A DNA stretch of 57,266 bases from ZC4RG35 sp036375695 (GCA_036375695.1 DASVBU010000009.1:1-57266); one strand, 5' to 3'; shown: positions 29,940-38,006, counted from the stretch's first letter. Made by a program: numbers and translations. The notes: generated from the sequence alone by a model not told the origin.

Positions 29940-30838
29940 CGATCGAGCTCGGTCCGCTCGAGCTGCGCACGCCACTGGTGGCCGCGTCCGGCACGGTGGG
30001 CGCCGTGTGGGAGTGGGCCCAGGTGGCCGACACCTCGGTCTTCGGGGCGGCGGTCGCCAAGTCGGTGTCGCCGGAGCCATGGCTCGGTCGTCCCGCACCC
30101 AGGGTTGCCCCGTTGCGCACCGGGATGCTCAACGGCATCGGGATACAGAACCCGGGCATCGATAGATGGGTCGAGGAGAACGAGCGACGGCTGCGGTCGA
30201 CCGGCGTGCCGGTGTGGGGGTCGGCCGTGGGCGGCGACCCTGCCGGATTCGCCACCGTCGCCAAGGGCCTGATGGCGGCCGGGGTGGCTGCGGTCGAGGT
30301 CAACCTGTCGTGCCCCAACCTCGAGGACGGCCTCATGTTCTCGTTCGACGCCGACCGGAGTGCCGGCGTGATCGACGCCGTGGACCATGCCGTCGACCTT
30401 CCCGTGGGCGCCAAGCTGTCGCCCAACACCCCCGACCTGGTCGGTGTCGCCCGGGCCTGCGTCGACGCCGGCGCCGACTTCCTCGTTCTCACCAACACGG
30501 TCTACGGGTTCGCCCTCGACCCCGAGACCCGGCGGCCCGTGATCACAGGTGGTGTCGGCGGATACAGCGGTCCCGGGTTGAAGCCGGTGGCGCTGCGAGC
30601 GGTCTACGAGGTGTCGCAGGAGATGCCCGGGGTCCCGATCGTGGGTTGCGGCGGGGTCACCACCGGCAGGGACGTGGTCGAGTACCTCGTCGCGGGGGCG
30701 AGCGCGGTCGCGATGGGCACGGTCCTCCTCGAAGACCCCAGGGCGGGAAGCAGGATCCTCGCGGAGACGGAGAAGGAGCTGGAACACCTCGGCGTGGGCC
30801 GCGCCGCAGACCTGATCGGATCGGTGCGGCGATGGTGA
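29921..30838 (+). CDS. pyrD: Dihydroorotate dehydrogenase, class 1B-like catalytic subunit
   Basis: FMN enzyme oxidising dihydroorotate to orotate, 305 residues, with no membrane anchor. Class 1 features are the N-terminal LRTPLVAASGTVG, GIQNPGI, a Cys in the catalytic loop (EVNLSCPNLEDG), KLSPNTPDLVGVA, LTNTVYG and the FMN phosphate site VGCGGVTTGRDVVEYLVAGASAV. Class 1B enzymes normally pair with the FeS/FAD subunit PyrK, whose gene is usually adjacent; no pyrK is seen here. The electron acceptor is therefore uncertain. It overlaps carB by 19 nt and pyrF by 7 nt. Confidence 0.93.
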
Positions 30839-31530
30839 GCCCGGTCCTGGTGGCGCTCGACCTTCCCTCGCTCTCCGACGCCCTCGACCTGGCCCGCCGG
30901 GTGGCGCCCCATGTCGGGGGCTTCAAGGTGGGTCTGGAGCTGATGATGTCCGAGGGCCCTCGAGCGGTGGCCGAAGTCGCGGAAATCGGGATGCCCGTCT
31001 TCGCCGACGCCAAGCTCCACGACATCCCGAACACCGTGGCCGGTGCGGCCCGGGCGCTGGGGCGTCACGGGGCCAGATGGGTCACGGTCCACCCCGGGGG
31101 CAGGGAGATGGTGCGCGTTGCCACCGAGGCCCTGGGAGAGGGGAGCGGTGGGTTCGCGGGGATCCTGGTGGTCACGGTGCTGACCAGCCTCGACCAGGAC
31201 GACCTCACCGAACTGGGAGTCACCCGGAGGCTGCCCGAACAGGTGACGGCGATGGCGATCCTGGCGGCGGAAGTCGGCGCCGAAGGGGTGGTGTGCTCTC
31301 CTGCAGAGATCGAGGCGGCGCGTCGGGGCGCGCCCGATGCGACCGTGGTCACCCCTGGCGTCCGCCCGGCCGGACCGGCCGGTGACGACCAGAAGCGTGT
31401 CGCCACGCCGGCAGAGGCCATCGCGGCCGGTGCCAACTGGCTGGTGGTCGGGAGGCCCATCACCGCGGCGGCCGACCCGGTGTCGGCCGCCGAGGCCATC
31501 GGGGCCGGGCTCGCCAAAACGGGTCGATAG
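30832..31530 (+). CDS. pyrF: Orotidine 5'-phosphate decarboxylase
   Basis: Converts OMP to UMP, 232 residues. It is of the short form: VALDLPSLSDALDLA, the catalytic D-x-K-x-x-D in FADAKLHDIPNTVAGA, VTVHPGG, and the phosphate-binding VTPGVRPAGPAGDDQKR and GRPITAAADP. ATG 30832 overlaps pyrD by 7 nt; GTG 30835 is also possible. It closes the operon. No U-tract terminator is visible after it. Confidence 0.95.
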   Translation: MVSPVLVALDLPSLSDALDLARRVAPHVGGFKVGLELMMSEGPRAVAEVAEIGMPVFADAKLHDIPNTVAGAARALGRHGARWVTVHPGGREMVRVATEALGEGSGGFAGILVVTVLTSLDQDDLTELGVTRRLPEQVTAMAILAAEVGAEGVVCSPAEIEAARRGAPDATVVTPGVRPAGPAGDDQKRVATPAEAIAAGANWLVVGRPITAAADPVSAAEAIGAGLAKTGR

Positions 31531-31571
31531 ACCCTGAGGCCCTGCCGCCGGATCTTCCGATCTAGTCGGAG

Positions 31572-32765
31572 ATGAAATCCTCCGCCTCCAACTCCTTGTT
31601 CGCGCACCGCATCGGGCCGCTCTATCTCCGAGCGCGCTGGTTCTGGGGGGTGGGACTGCTCCTGGTTCCCTTGGTCATCCGGTTCACCACCGGTGAGTTC
31701 GGCCGCACCTGGCTGATCGCGGTCGCGGGAGCGGTCACCCTGGTCCACTCGGTGGGCCTGGCGCTCTGGCGTATGGAGCCCGTCGTCCAGGCGCTCTTCG
31801 TCGACCTGTTGGTGACCCACACCGCGTTGTTGATCCAGAGCAAGGGTTGGACCGAGTACAGCCCCGTCGTGCTCAACATGGTCGGGTTCTCTCTCCTCAT
31901 CATGCTCTTCGCTCAGGGGACGGCTCGATGGGTCGCCCTGGCCACGAACGCCGCCTACACGTTGACCACGATCGGGATCGCCTACGGGTGGGGGATGGAC
32001 ACGATGATCGGGCCGATCCTCGGGATCGGCTTCATCACGGCGATGATCGTCACGGTCATCGGCGCCTTCAACAACCAGCTCTCCGATCTGGAGATGGCCC
32101 GGGCCGTGACGCTCGGGATCGCCAGCCACGAGTTGCGCAACCGGCTCACCGGGGTCATCGGAGTCACCGGGTTGCTCGCCGAAGACGACCTGGACGGCGA
32201 CGAGGCCGGGGAACTGCTCCTGATGGCGCATCGCGAGGCTCTCGAGGCGGGCGCCGTGATCGAGGACCTCCTCATCGTCAGCCGGGCGGAGCGTGGCATC
32301 AACGAGACGAGCCCGTCTCGCACCGACCTCTCGGAACTGGTGCGGAACGTGGTCGGCACCTTCGAGCAGATGGGTCTCCCGGTCAAGGTGGAGGGAGCGG
32401 ATCGGCCGATCTGGGTGCACGCCGATCCTGTCCGAGCCCCGCAGGTGATCCGGAACCTGCTCGCCAACGCCCAGCGATATGGCGGTCCGGACGTCAGGGT
32501 CGTCGTCGCGCCCGGAAAGGAAGCCGTCTCCCTCCTCGTCAGCGACGACGGCCCCGGCGTGCATCGTGACGACCTCCCGGCTCTCTTCACCCCGTATCAC
32601 CGCACCAAGCGGGGTGAGCCCAAGCCGGGTTCGACCGGTCTCGGGTTGTGGATCTCCCGGAACCTGATGCGGAGCATGGGGGGCGACCTCACCTATCGCC
32701 GCGTGCAGGACCGCACCGTGTTCGATGCCGTCTTCCGCCCGGCGTCGGCTCCACAGGAATCCTGA
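31572..32765 (+). CDS. Membrane sensor histidine kinase
   Basis: 397 residues. Residues about 20-165 form roughly six hydrophobic segments with short loops, so the sensor is membrane-embedded with no large extracellular domain. The kinase core then has the H-box ASHELRNRLTG (phospho-acceptor H186), N-box IRNLLANAQRYGG, G1 SDDGPGV and G2 GSTGLGLWIS. No response regulator is adjacent: the nearest REC protein is the GGDDF regulator at 40092, too far to assign. The signal is unknown. It sits alone between the pyr operon and mihF. Confidence 0.92.
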   Translation: MKSSASNSLFAHRIGPLYLRARWFWGVGLLLVPLVIRFTTGEFGRTWLIAVAGAVTLVHSVGLALWRMEPVVQALFVDLLVTHTALLIQSKGWTEYSPVVLNMVGFSLLIMLFAQGTARWVALATNAAYTLTTIGIAYGWGMDTMIGPILGIGFITAMIVTVIGAFNNQLSDLEMARAVTLGIASHELRNRLTGVIGVTGLLAEDDLDGDEAGELLLMAHREALEAGAVIEDLLIVSRAERGINETSPSRTDLSELVRNVVGTFEQMGLPVKVEGADRPIWVHADPVRAPQVIRNLLANAQRYGGPDVRVVVAPGKEAVSLLVSDDGPGVHRDDLPALFTPYHRTKRGEPKPGSTGLGLWISRNLMRSMGGDLTYRRVQDRTVFDAVFRPASAPQES

Positions 32766-32797
32766 ACCGGATCCGCCGGGAACGGGGACCTGCGAGC

Positions 32798-32803
32798 TAT
32801 GGT
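32798..32803 (+). promoter_or_regulatory. Weak candidate -10 (TATGGT) for mihF
   Basis: TATGGT lies 37 nt before the mihF ATG, which has its own GGGAG ribosome binding site, so a short leader is expected. No -35 was identified. Confidence 0.25.
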
Positions 32804-32840
32804 CACGCGCCGCGGGCAGCGTCCAGATCGGGAGACAGAT

Positions 32841-33155
32841 ATGGCACAGCCGCCGAAATTGACTGATGAGCAGCGTCGCATGGCGCTGGAGAAGGCCGCG
32901 GAGGCGAGACGCGTCCGCGCCGAGGTCAAGGAGCTCTTGAAGACGGGCTCGCTCAAGCTCTCCGAGTTGTTCGCACGCGCCGAGTCCGACGACCTCATCG
33001 CCGGTCTCAAGGTGGAGTCGTTGATCGCCTCCATGCCGGGGACCGGGAAGATCAAGGCGAAGCGGCTCATGGAGAGCCTGGACATCGCCGACAACCGGCG
33101 CATTCGCGGCCTGGGAGAGAGGCAGAAGGAGGCGCTCCTCGCCGAGTTCTCCTGA
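32841..33155 (+). CDS. mihF: Integration host factor, actinobacterial type (mIHF)
   Basis: Nucleoid-associated DNA-binding protein, 104 residues, unrelated to proteobacterial IHF. The family pattern is clear: PPKLTDEQRRMALEKAAEARR, then LKTGSLKLSELF, then the helix-two-turn-helix LIASMPGTGKIKAKRLMESLDI and RRIRGLGERQ. ATG 32841 has GGGAG 6 nt upstream; an in-frame ATG at 32799 would add 14 residues absent from homologues. The position between pyrF and the gmk/rpoZ block is conserved in actinobacteria. The stop context is UCC UGA; see the next gene. Confidence 0.95.
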   Translation: MAQPPKLTDEQRRMALEKAAEARRVRAEVKELLKTGSLKLSELFARAESDDLIAGLKVESLIASMPGTGKIKAKRLMESLDIADNRRIRGLGERQKEALLAEFS

Positions 33156-33156
33156 G

Positions 33157-33720
33157 CTGGTCGTCGCCATCTCGGGCCGGCCGGGCTCGGGGAAGAGCGT
33201 GGTGGCGAAGGCACTGGCCGAGGTACTCGACGTCGACCACGTGTCGGCCGGTGACTTCATGCGTGAGATGGCTGCCGAACGCGGCATGACCATCCTCGAA
33301 TTGTCACGGGTCGCCGAGGAGGACGAGTCGATCGATTTCGAGATCGACGCTCGCACCGCCCGTCTCGCCGGGTCCGGGCGGAGCTTCGTCATGGACGCTC
33401 GACTCGGGTGGCACTTCATCCCGTACTCCGTGAAGGTGTTCCTCGACGTGCGGCCCGAGGTGGCCGCGGCTCGGGTCTACGGGGCCGGCCGGTCGACGGA
33501 GAAGGAGAACGTGGACCTGGATGCGACCGTGCGGGCGATCGCCGAGCGCACGGAATCGGAGCGGGAGAGATACATCACCTACTACGGGATCGACTACCTC
33601 GATCCCGGCCACTACGACCTGATCGTGGACACTTCGGACCTGACCCCCGAGCAGGTGGTGAACCGCATCATGGACCACCTCCGGGAGCGCGATATGGTCA
33701 AGGATGGTGGGGCCGGGTAA
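33157..33720 (+). CDS. Archaeal-type cytidylate kinase-like P-loop kinase
   Basis: Occupies the place where actinobacteria keep gmk, but the sequence is not guanylate kinase. It matches the archaeal-type CMP kinase pattern: VVAISGRPGSGKSVVAKALA (P-loop), HVSAGDFMREMAAERGM, AEEDESIDFEID, DARLGWHFI, RYITYYGIDYLDPGHYDLIVDTS. No ATG, GTG or TTG lies in frame between the upstream stop at 33022 and the P-loop. GTG 33199 would delete the P-loop. CTG 33157, two bases after the mihF stop, is proposed as start (187 residues). A +1 frameshift at the mihF UCC UGA end would also enter this frame. CMP/dCMP phosphorylation is inferred. Confidence 0.8.
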   Translation: MVVAISGRPGSGKSVVAKALAEVLDVDHVSAGDFMREMAAERGMTILELSRVAEEDESIDFEIDARTARLAGSGRSFVMDARLGWHFIPYSVKVFLDVRPEVAAARVYGAGRSTEKENVDLDATVRAIAERTESERERYITYYGIDYLDPGHYDLIVDTSDLTPEQVVNRIMDHLRERDMVKDGGAG

Positions 33721-33723
33721 CCT
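33718..33723 (+). promoter_or_regulatory. Candidate -10 (TAACCT) for rpoZ, contains upstream stop
   Basis: TAACCT begins with the TAA stop of the kinase-like gene, 23 nt before the rpoZ ATG. The short leader would contain GAGGAG. Confidence 0.35.
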
Positions 33724-33746
33724 GGCCTTCGAGGAGACGAGAGCCA

Positions 33747-33968
33747 ATGAAGATCGAAGAAGTCGTCGACCGTATCGGGAACCGTTTCGCCTCGGTGGTG
33801 GTGGCGGCCCGGCGGGCGCGACAGATAAACAGCTACTTCCACCAGCTGGGCGGTGGGTATGGCGAGTACGTTCCGCCCCAGGTCCACTCCCTGTCCCGCA
33901 AGCCGCTCACCATCGCCATGGAGGAGATCGCCGAAGGCAAGGTGACGGTCGAGAGATCCGAGGGATAA
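33747..33968 (+). CDS. rpoZ: RNA polymerase omega subunit
   Basis: 73-residue omega chain that helps assemble beta-prime. The conserved core is EEVVDRIGNRFASVVVAARRARQINSY followed by the C-terminal PLTIAMEEIAEGKV. ATG 33747 starts the family homology; earlier in-frame codons lie in the preceding gene. coaBC begins 4 nt after the stop. Confidence 0.95.
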   Translation: MKIEEVVDRIGNRFASVVVAARRARQINSYFHQLGGGYGEYVPPQVHSLSRKPLTIAMEEIAEGKVTVERSEG

Positions 33969-33972
33969 CCCG

Positions 33973-35151
33973 ATGCTGACCGGCAAGCGGGTGGTGCTTG
34001 CCGTCACCGGGGGAGTAGCGGCCTACAAGTCCGCCTATCTCTCCCGACGCCTCATCGAAGCCGGCGCCGAGGTGGAGGTCGTCATGTCCGACGCGGCGCA
34101 GAAGTTCATCGGCGCCCAGACCTTCGCCGCAATCACCGGGAAACGACCCGTCACGGACCTCTTCGGGCAGGGCCGCGTCTCGCCACACACCGAGCTGGCC
34201 CGTTGGGCTGACGTCGTGGTGGTCGCCCCGGCCACGGCCGCCACCATGGGCAAGGTGGCCCACGGGATCTCCGACGACCTGGTCAGCGCCTTGCTGCTGG
34301 CCACGACCAAGCCGGTGCTCTTCGCTCCCGCCATGCACACCGAGATGTGGGAACACCCGGCCACCCGGGAGAACATCGAGAAGCTTCGCTCGTTCGGTTA
34401 CCACTTCGTCGGCCCCGAGGTCGGCCCGTTGGCGGGCGGGGACAGCGGTGTCGGCCGGGTGGCCGAGCCCGACACGATCGTCGACGAGTTGCAGCGTCTC
34501 ATGGGAGCACCGGAGGAGCCGCTGGAGATCCTGGTCACCGCGGGCGGGACGCGCGAGCCACTCGATCCCGTCCGTTACCTGGGCAACCGATCCACCGGGA
34601 AGATGGGTCACGCCATCGCCGACGAGGCGGCGAGACGGGGACACCAGGTGACCCTGGTGACGACGAGCAGCCTGGAGGCGCATCCGGCGATCAAGGTGAT
34701 CCGTGTTGAGACGGCCATGGAGATGCTGGAGGCCGTCGAGGCCGTGAGCCCCGACGTGGCGGTGATGACCGCCGCGGTGGCGGACTTCCGGCCGGCCGAG
34801 CCCGCCTCGGAGAAGCTGTCCCGGGAGAACGGCCTCGACTCGGTGGCGCTCGTGAGGAACCCCGACATCCTGGCGTCGGTGGTCGCCCGCAAGACCCGAC
34901 CGTATGTGGTGGGCTTCGCCGCCGAGACCGGGTCCGTGGAACGGGCCATCGAGAAGGCCAAGAAGAAGGGCGTCGACCTCATGGTGTACAACGACGTCAC
35001 CAAACCCGGCTCCGGATTCGGGTCCGACACCAACGAGGTCACCTTGATCGACGCCGCCGGTGAGGTCGAGGAGTGGCCGCAGATGCCCAAGATCGAAGTG
35101 GCGGCGCGTCTCCTCGATCGCATCGTCGCCGACGTCGGTGCCCGGCAGTAA
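33973..35151 (+). CDS. coaBC: Bifunctional phosphopantothenoylcysteine decarboxylase/synthetase CoaBC
   Basis: Two steps of coenzyme A synthesis, 392 residues. The flavin-dependent CoaC half has VTGGVAAYKSAYLSRRL, the active-site His in HTELARWAD (H72) and PAMHTEMW, where E. coli has Asn in place of the first His. The loop that carries a Cys in the usual ACGD motif reads AGGD here (154-157), so the decarboxylation step may use a different residue. The CoaB half begins near residue 180 (ILVTAGGTREPLDPVRYLGN) and holds AVADFRP and NPDIL. Its stop TAA forms part of the metK candidate -10. Confidence 0.95.
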   Translation: MLTGKRVVLAVTGGVAAYKSAYLSRRLIEAGAEVEVVMSDAAQKFIGAQTFAAITGKRPVTDLFGQGRVSPHTELARWADVVVVAPATAATMGKVAHGISDDLVSALLLATTKPVLFAPAMHTEMWEHPATRENIEKLRSFGYHFVGPEVGPLAGGDSGVGRVAEPDTIVDELQRLMGAPEEPLEILVTAGGTREPLDPVRYLGNRSTGKMGHAIADEAARRGHQVTLVTTSSLEAHPAIKVIRVETAMEMLEAVEAVSPDVAVMTAAVADFRPAEPASEKLSRENGLDSVALVRNPDILASVVARKTRPYVVGFAAETGSVERAIEKAKKKGVDLMVYNDVTKPGSGFGSDTNEVTLIDAAGEVEEWPQMPKIEVAARLLDRIVADVGARQ

Positions 35152-35154
35152 CCT
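35149..35154 (+). promoter_or_regulatory. Candidate -10 (TAACCT) for metK, contains coaBC stop
   Basis: TAACCT starts with the coaBC TAA and ends 10 nt before the metK ATG; too little space for a SAM riboswitch. Confidence 0.45.
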
Positions 35155-35164
35155 CGCTGGGTCG

Positions 35165-36301
35165 ATGACCACCTACTTCACGTCCGAGTCCGTCACCGAA
35201 GGCCATCCCGACAAGGTCGCCGACGCCATCTCCGACGCAGTGCTGGACGCCGCGCTCACCGCCGACGAGTTCGCCCGAGTGGCGTGCGAGGTCCTGGTCA
35301 CCACGGAGCTGGCGGTCGTCGCCGGTGAGATGACCCTGAGCGGCTCCTTCGACATCGAGTCGGTGGTCAGGGACACCATCAGGCGGATCGGTTACGACTT
35401 CGACCCGCGGTTCTCCGCCGACACGGTCACGGTGATGAGCCGGATCGACCCACAGAGCCCCGACATCGCCATGGGGGTGGACAACAAGGGAGCCGGCGAC
35501 CAGGGGATCATGTTCGGTTTCGCCGTGCGGGAGACCGACGAACTGATGCCCATACCGATCTTCCTCGCCCACCGGATGGCGGAGCGTCTCGCCGAAGTGC
35601 GCCGCACCGGCAAGCTCGACTACCTCCTTCCCGATGGCAAGACCCAGGTCATGGTCCGGTATGAGCAGGGCGAGCCCGTGGCGGTGGATCGTGTGCTGGT
35701 GTCGTCACATCACAAGCCCGGCATGGAGCGGGACGCGATGCGCCGCGACATCCTCGAGCTGGTCGTCAACGAGGTGGTCCCCGAGGGCCTGCGGGTCGAC
35801 GGGTTCGAGTTCTTCTTCAACCCGACCGGCAACTTCGTCGAAGGCGGGCCAGTCGCCGACACCGGTCTGACGGGTCGCAAGATCATCGTCGACACGTATG
35901 GGGGCTACGCCCGGCACGGGGGCGGCGCCTTCTCCGGCAAAGACCCGACCAAGGTCGACCGGTCGGCCGCCTACGCCGCCAGGCACGCCGCCAAGAACAT
36001 CGTGGCCGCCGGTCTCGCCGACAAGTTCGAGATCCAACTGGCGTACGCCATCGGGATGAGCGACCCCTTCTCGATCCACTTCGACGCGTTCGGGACCGAG
36101 AAGGTCGCACCGGAGAAGATCCACGCCATTCTCTCGGACAAGGACCTGTTCGACTTCACCCCGCTCGGGATCATCGAGAGGCTCGACCTCCGGGCACCGA
36201 TCTACACCCCCACCGCCGCATACGGGCACTTCGGCCGCCCGGGCTTCTCGTGGGAGCGCACCGACCTGGCGGACGCGATCAGGTCGGAGGCCGGTCTCTG
36301 A
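35165..36301 (+). CDS. metK: S-adenosylmethionine synthetase
   Basis: Makes S-adenosylmethionine from methionine and ATP, 378 residues. Signatures are FTSESVTEGHPDKVADAISDA, the hexapeptide GAGDQG, the P-loop-like GGGAFSGKDPTKVDRSAAY and a final AAYGHFGR. ATG 35165 gives the standard N-terminus. SAM made here is the substrate of QueA (3357) and of methyltransferases such as the SpoU protein at 45672. It overlaps priA by 4 nt through a CTGA junction. Confidence 0.97.
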   Translation: MTTYFTSESVTEGHPDKVADAISDAVLDAALTADEFARVACEVLVTTELAVVAGEMTLSGSFDIESVVRDTIRRIGYDFDPRFSADTVTVMSRIDPQSPDIAMGVDNKGAGDQGIMFGFAVRETDELMPIPIFLAHRMAERLAEVRRTGKLDYLLPDGKTQVMVRYEQGEPVAVDRVLVSSHHKPGMERDAMRRDILELVVNEVVPEGLRVDGFEFFFNPTGNFVEGGPVADTGLTGRKIIVDTYGGYARHGGGAFSGKDPTKVDRSAAYAARHAAKNIVAAGLADKFEIQLAYAIGMSDPFSIHFDAFGTEKVAPEKIHAILSDKDLFDFTPLGIIERLDLRAPIYTPTAAYGHFGRPGFSWERTDLADAIRSEAGL

Positions 36302-37905
36302 CCACGACGGCCGCACGGGTCGTGCCGAACGTCCCGACCTTCTCGGTCGACGCCGGGTTCTGGTACCGCGTTCCCGACCACCTCCAGGTCGAGGTCGGGT
36401 CCCAGGTCCGGGTCCCGCTGTCCGGCAGGCGGGTCCGTGGCTGGGTCGTCGAGGTGGGGCAGAGGCCATCGGAGCGTCTCAAGGACATCGCCGGGGTCTC
36501 GGGAGAGGCTCCGGTCTTCGACGAGATGCTGCTGCGATCGCTGAACTGGGCATCGGTGCACTACGTGGCGCCGATGGCAGTCGTGCTGGCCAAGGCGACG
36601 CCACCGAATCTACCGGGCCGGATCCCGGCCCCCCCGGTGCATCAGGTGCCGGAAGCCGATCCCACCCATCCGATCCTCGCCGTGGCGCGGGCCTCGGCGC
36701 AGGACAAGAGACATCCCGCAGTCGCCATGGTGGGACCGTGGCGACGTCTGGCGTGGCTGCCGTCTCTGGGACCCGTGCTGGCGGCCGGGCACAATGTCGC
36801 CGTGGTCACCGCCACGGCCGCCGAGGTCGACCAAGTGGCTTCCCACGCCCGCCCGCTGTTCGCCGATCGCGTGGTCGCGGTCCCTGTCGAAGGTGACCGC
36901 GAGATCACCGACGCCTGGATGGCGGCGCAGCGACCGGGTTCCGTCGTCGTCGGACCACCACGCCTCGCCTGCTGGCGGATGGGCCGGCTCGGTCTGGTGG
37001 TGGTGCTGGAGGAGGGGCGCCGGGCGATGAAGGACAAGCAGACACCGACTATCCATGTCAGGGAGATGGTCCGGACGCGGTCCCGTGCCGAGGGGTTCAA
37101 CGTGGTCTTCTTCGGGCCCACCCCGAGCGTCGAGACCCTGGCGGCCGGGGCGACGGTGGTCAGGGCGAGCCGGCGGGCGTGGGCTCCCGTGGAGATCGTC
37201 GACCGCAGCGGCGAGCCACCTGGCGCCGGGTTGCTGTCCGATCGGGTGATCGCCACGCTGCGGCGTCTCGGTCGGGACGAAGCCGGCCGGGCATTCGTCC
37301 TCACCAGCCGCAGACTCGTGGAGGGCGTCGTCGACGAGGTCAACAGGCGTCTCGGCAAGGGAGCAGCCGCCGCGCACCCCGGTGGGGTCATCGCCGCCGT
37401 GGGCACGGAACGCGATCTCGCCGCGCTCGAACCGGTGCGTGTGGCGGTGGCGGTGAGCATCGATCTCATGCCCGGAGCGGCCGGGTACCGGGGGGATGAG
37501 GAGGCGATCCGGGTTCTGGCCCGTCTCGGCAATTCGGTCCTCCCCGGTGGCCGTCTCATGGCCCAGACGAGCCAGCCCGACTCCCCGCTGGCCACGGCGC
37601 TGCGACGGGGCGACCCGGTCCCCTTTCTGGAGAAGGTGCTGGCCGACCGAGCAGTCCAGGGGATGCCGCCGGCTCGGGAGATGGTGGCGATCGAGGTGAG
37701 GGGGCAGATCGACCCGAGAATCCCCGACGAGATCTCCTCACTCGATGGGGTCGACGTCTACGGACCGGCAGAGTTGGAGGATGGGCTCCGCTGGCTGGTT
37801 GCGGGCCGACTCGACCGGATCAGGCCGCGTCTACGGGACCTGGCCGCGGCCTGGCGGGAGAGGGGAGCCACGGTCCGCATCGATGCAGATCCCATAGACC
37901 TCTGA
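36298..37905 (+). CDS. priA: Degenerate primosomal protein N' (PriA-like)
   Basis: PriA-family protein of 535 residues. The N-terminal DNA 3'-end binding domain is recognisable (AARVVPNVPTFSVDAGFWYR, VRVPLSGRRVRGWVV), as is the C-terminal part. The helicase core has decayed: no GxGKT P-loop, no DEEH box, and none of the paired cysteines of the zinc-binding region. Actinobacterial PriA is typically of this kind, so it probably acts in loading at repaired forks without ATP-driven unwinding. The start proposed is CTG 36298: GGAGG lies 7 nt upstream, CTGA overlaps the metK stop, and the encoded beta strand matches E. coli PriA. GTG 36322 would cut that strand; GTG 36250 lies inside metK. Confidence 0.88.
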   Translation: MTTTAARVVPNVPTFSVDAGFWYRVPDHLQVEVGSQVRVPLSGRRVRGWVVEVGQRPSERLKDIAGVSGEAPVFDEMLLRSLNWASVHYVAPMAVVLAKATPPNLPGRIPAPPVHQVPEADPTHPILAVARASAQDKRHPAVAMVGPWRRLAWLPSLGPVLAAGHNVAVVTATAAEVDQVASHARPLFADRVVAVPVEGDREITDAWMAAQRPGSVVVGPPRLACWRMGRLGLVVVLEEGRRAMKDKQTPTIHVREMVRTRSRAEGFNVVFFGPTPSVETLAAGATVVRASRRAWAPVEIVDRSGEPPGAGLLSDRVIATLRRLGRDEAGRAFVLTSRRLVEGVVDEVNRRLGKGAAAAHPGGVIAAVGTERDLAALEPVRVAVAVSIDLMPGAAGYRGDEEAIRVLARLGNSVLPGGRLMAQTSQPDSPLATALRRGDPVPFLEKVLADRAVQGMPPAREMVAIEVRGQIDPRIPDEISSLDGVDVYGPAELEDGLRWLVAGRLDRIRPRLRDLAAAWRERGATVRIDADPIDL

Positions 37906-37929
37906 TTCCCGCCCTGCGGAAGGGAAACA

Positions 37930-37994
37930 GGTACCGGGTACTTGGAGCGCGACCACCCGGGCTTCGGTTGCCAAGTACCAGGTACCACGTACCA
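37930..37994. repeat. Palindromic GTACC repeat element between priA and def
   Basis: GGTACCGGGTACTTGG (37930-37945) is inverted as CCAAGTACCAGGTACC (37971-37986) with one mismatch in 16 bp and a 25-nt spacer. The right arm runs into three tandem 7-mers of the form NGTACCA (37974-37994), directly before the A/T-rich def promoter region. It could be a REP-like mobile palindrome, a transcript-end hairpin or an operator. It has no U-tract. Confidence 0.75.
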
Positions 37995-38000
37995 AACAAT

Positions 38001-38006
38001 TACCCT
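38001..38006 (+). promoter_or_regulatory. Candidate -10 (TACCCT) for def
   Basis: TACCCT within a locally A/T-rich stretch, ending 12 nt before the def ATG. Confidence 0.4.

Noticed and set aside
31515..31535. Terminator at the end of the pyr operon (GGGTC-GATA-GACCC)
   Set aside because: The stem is only 5 bp, includes the pyrF stop codon and has no U-tract.
31065..33419. A 784-codon reverse-strand open frame over pyrF, the histidine kinase and mihF
   Set aside because: All three forward genes have full motif sets; the reverse frame has none.
33199..33720. GTG 33199 as the start of the CMP-kinase-like gene
   Set aside because: It would remove the P-loop GRPGSGKS, which is clearly coded just upstream in the same frame.
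35149..35165. SAM riboswitch before metK
   Set aside because: The intergenic gap is 13 nt, too short for any SAM-binding RNA.
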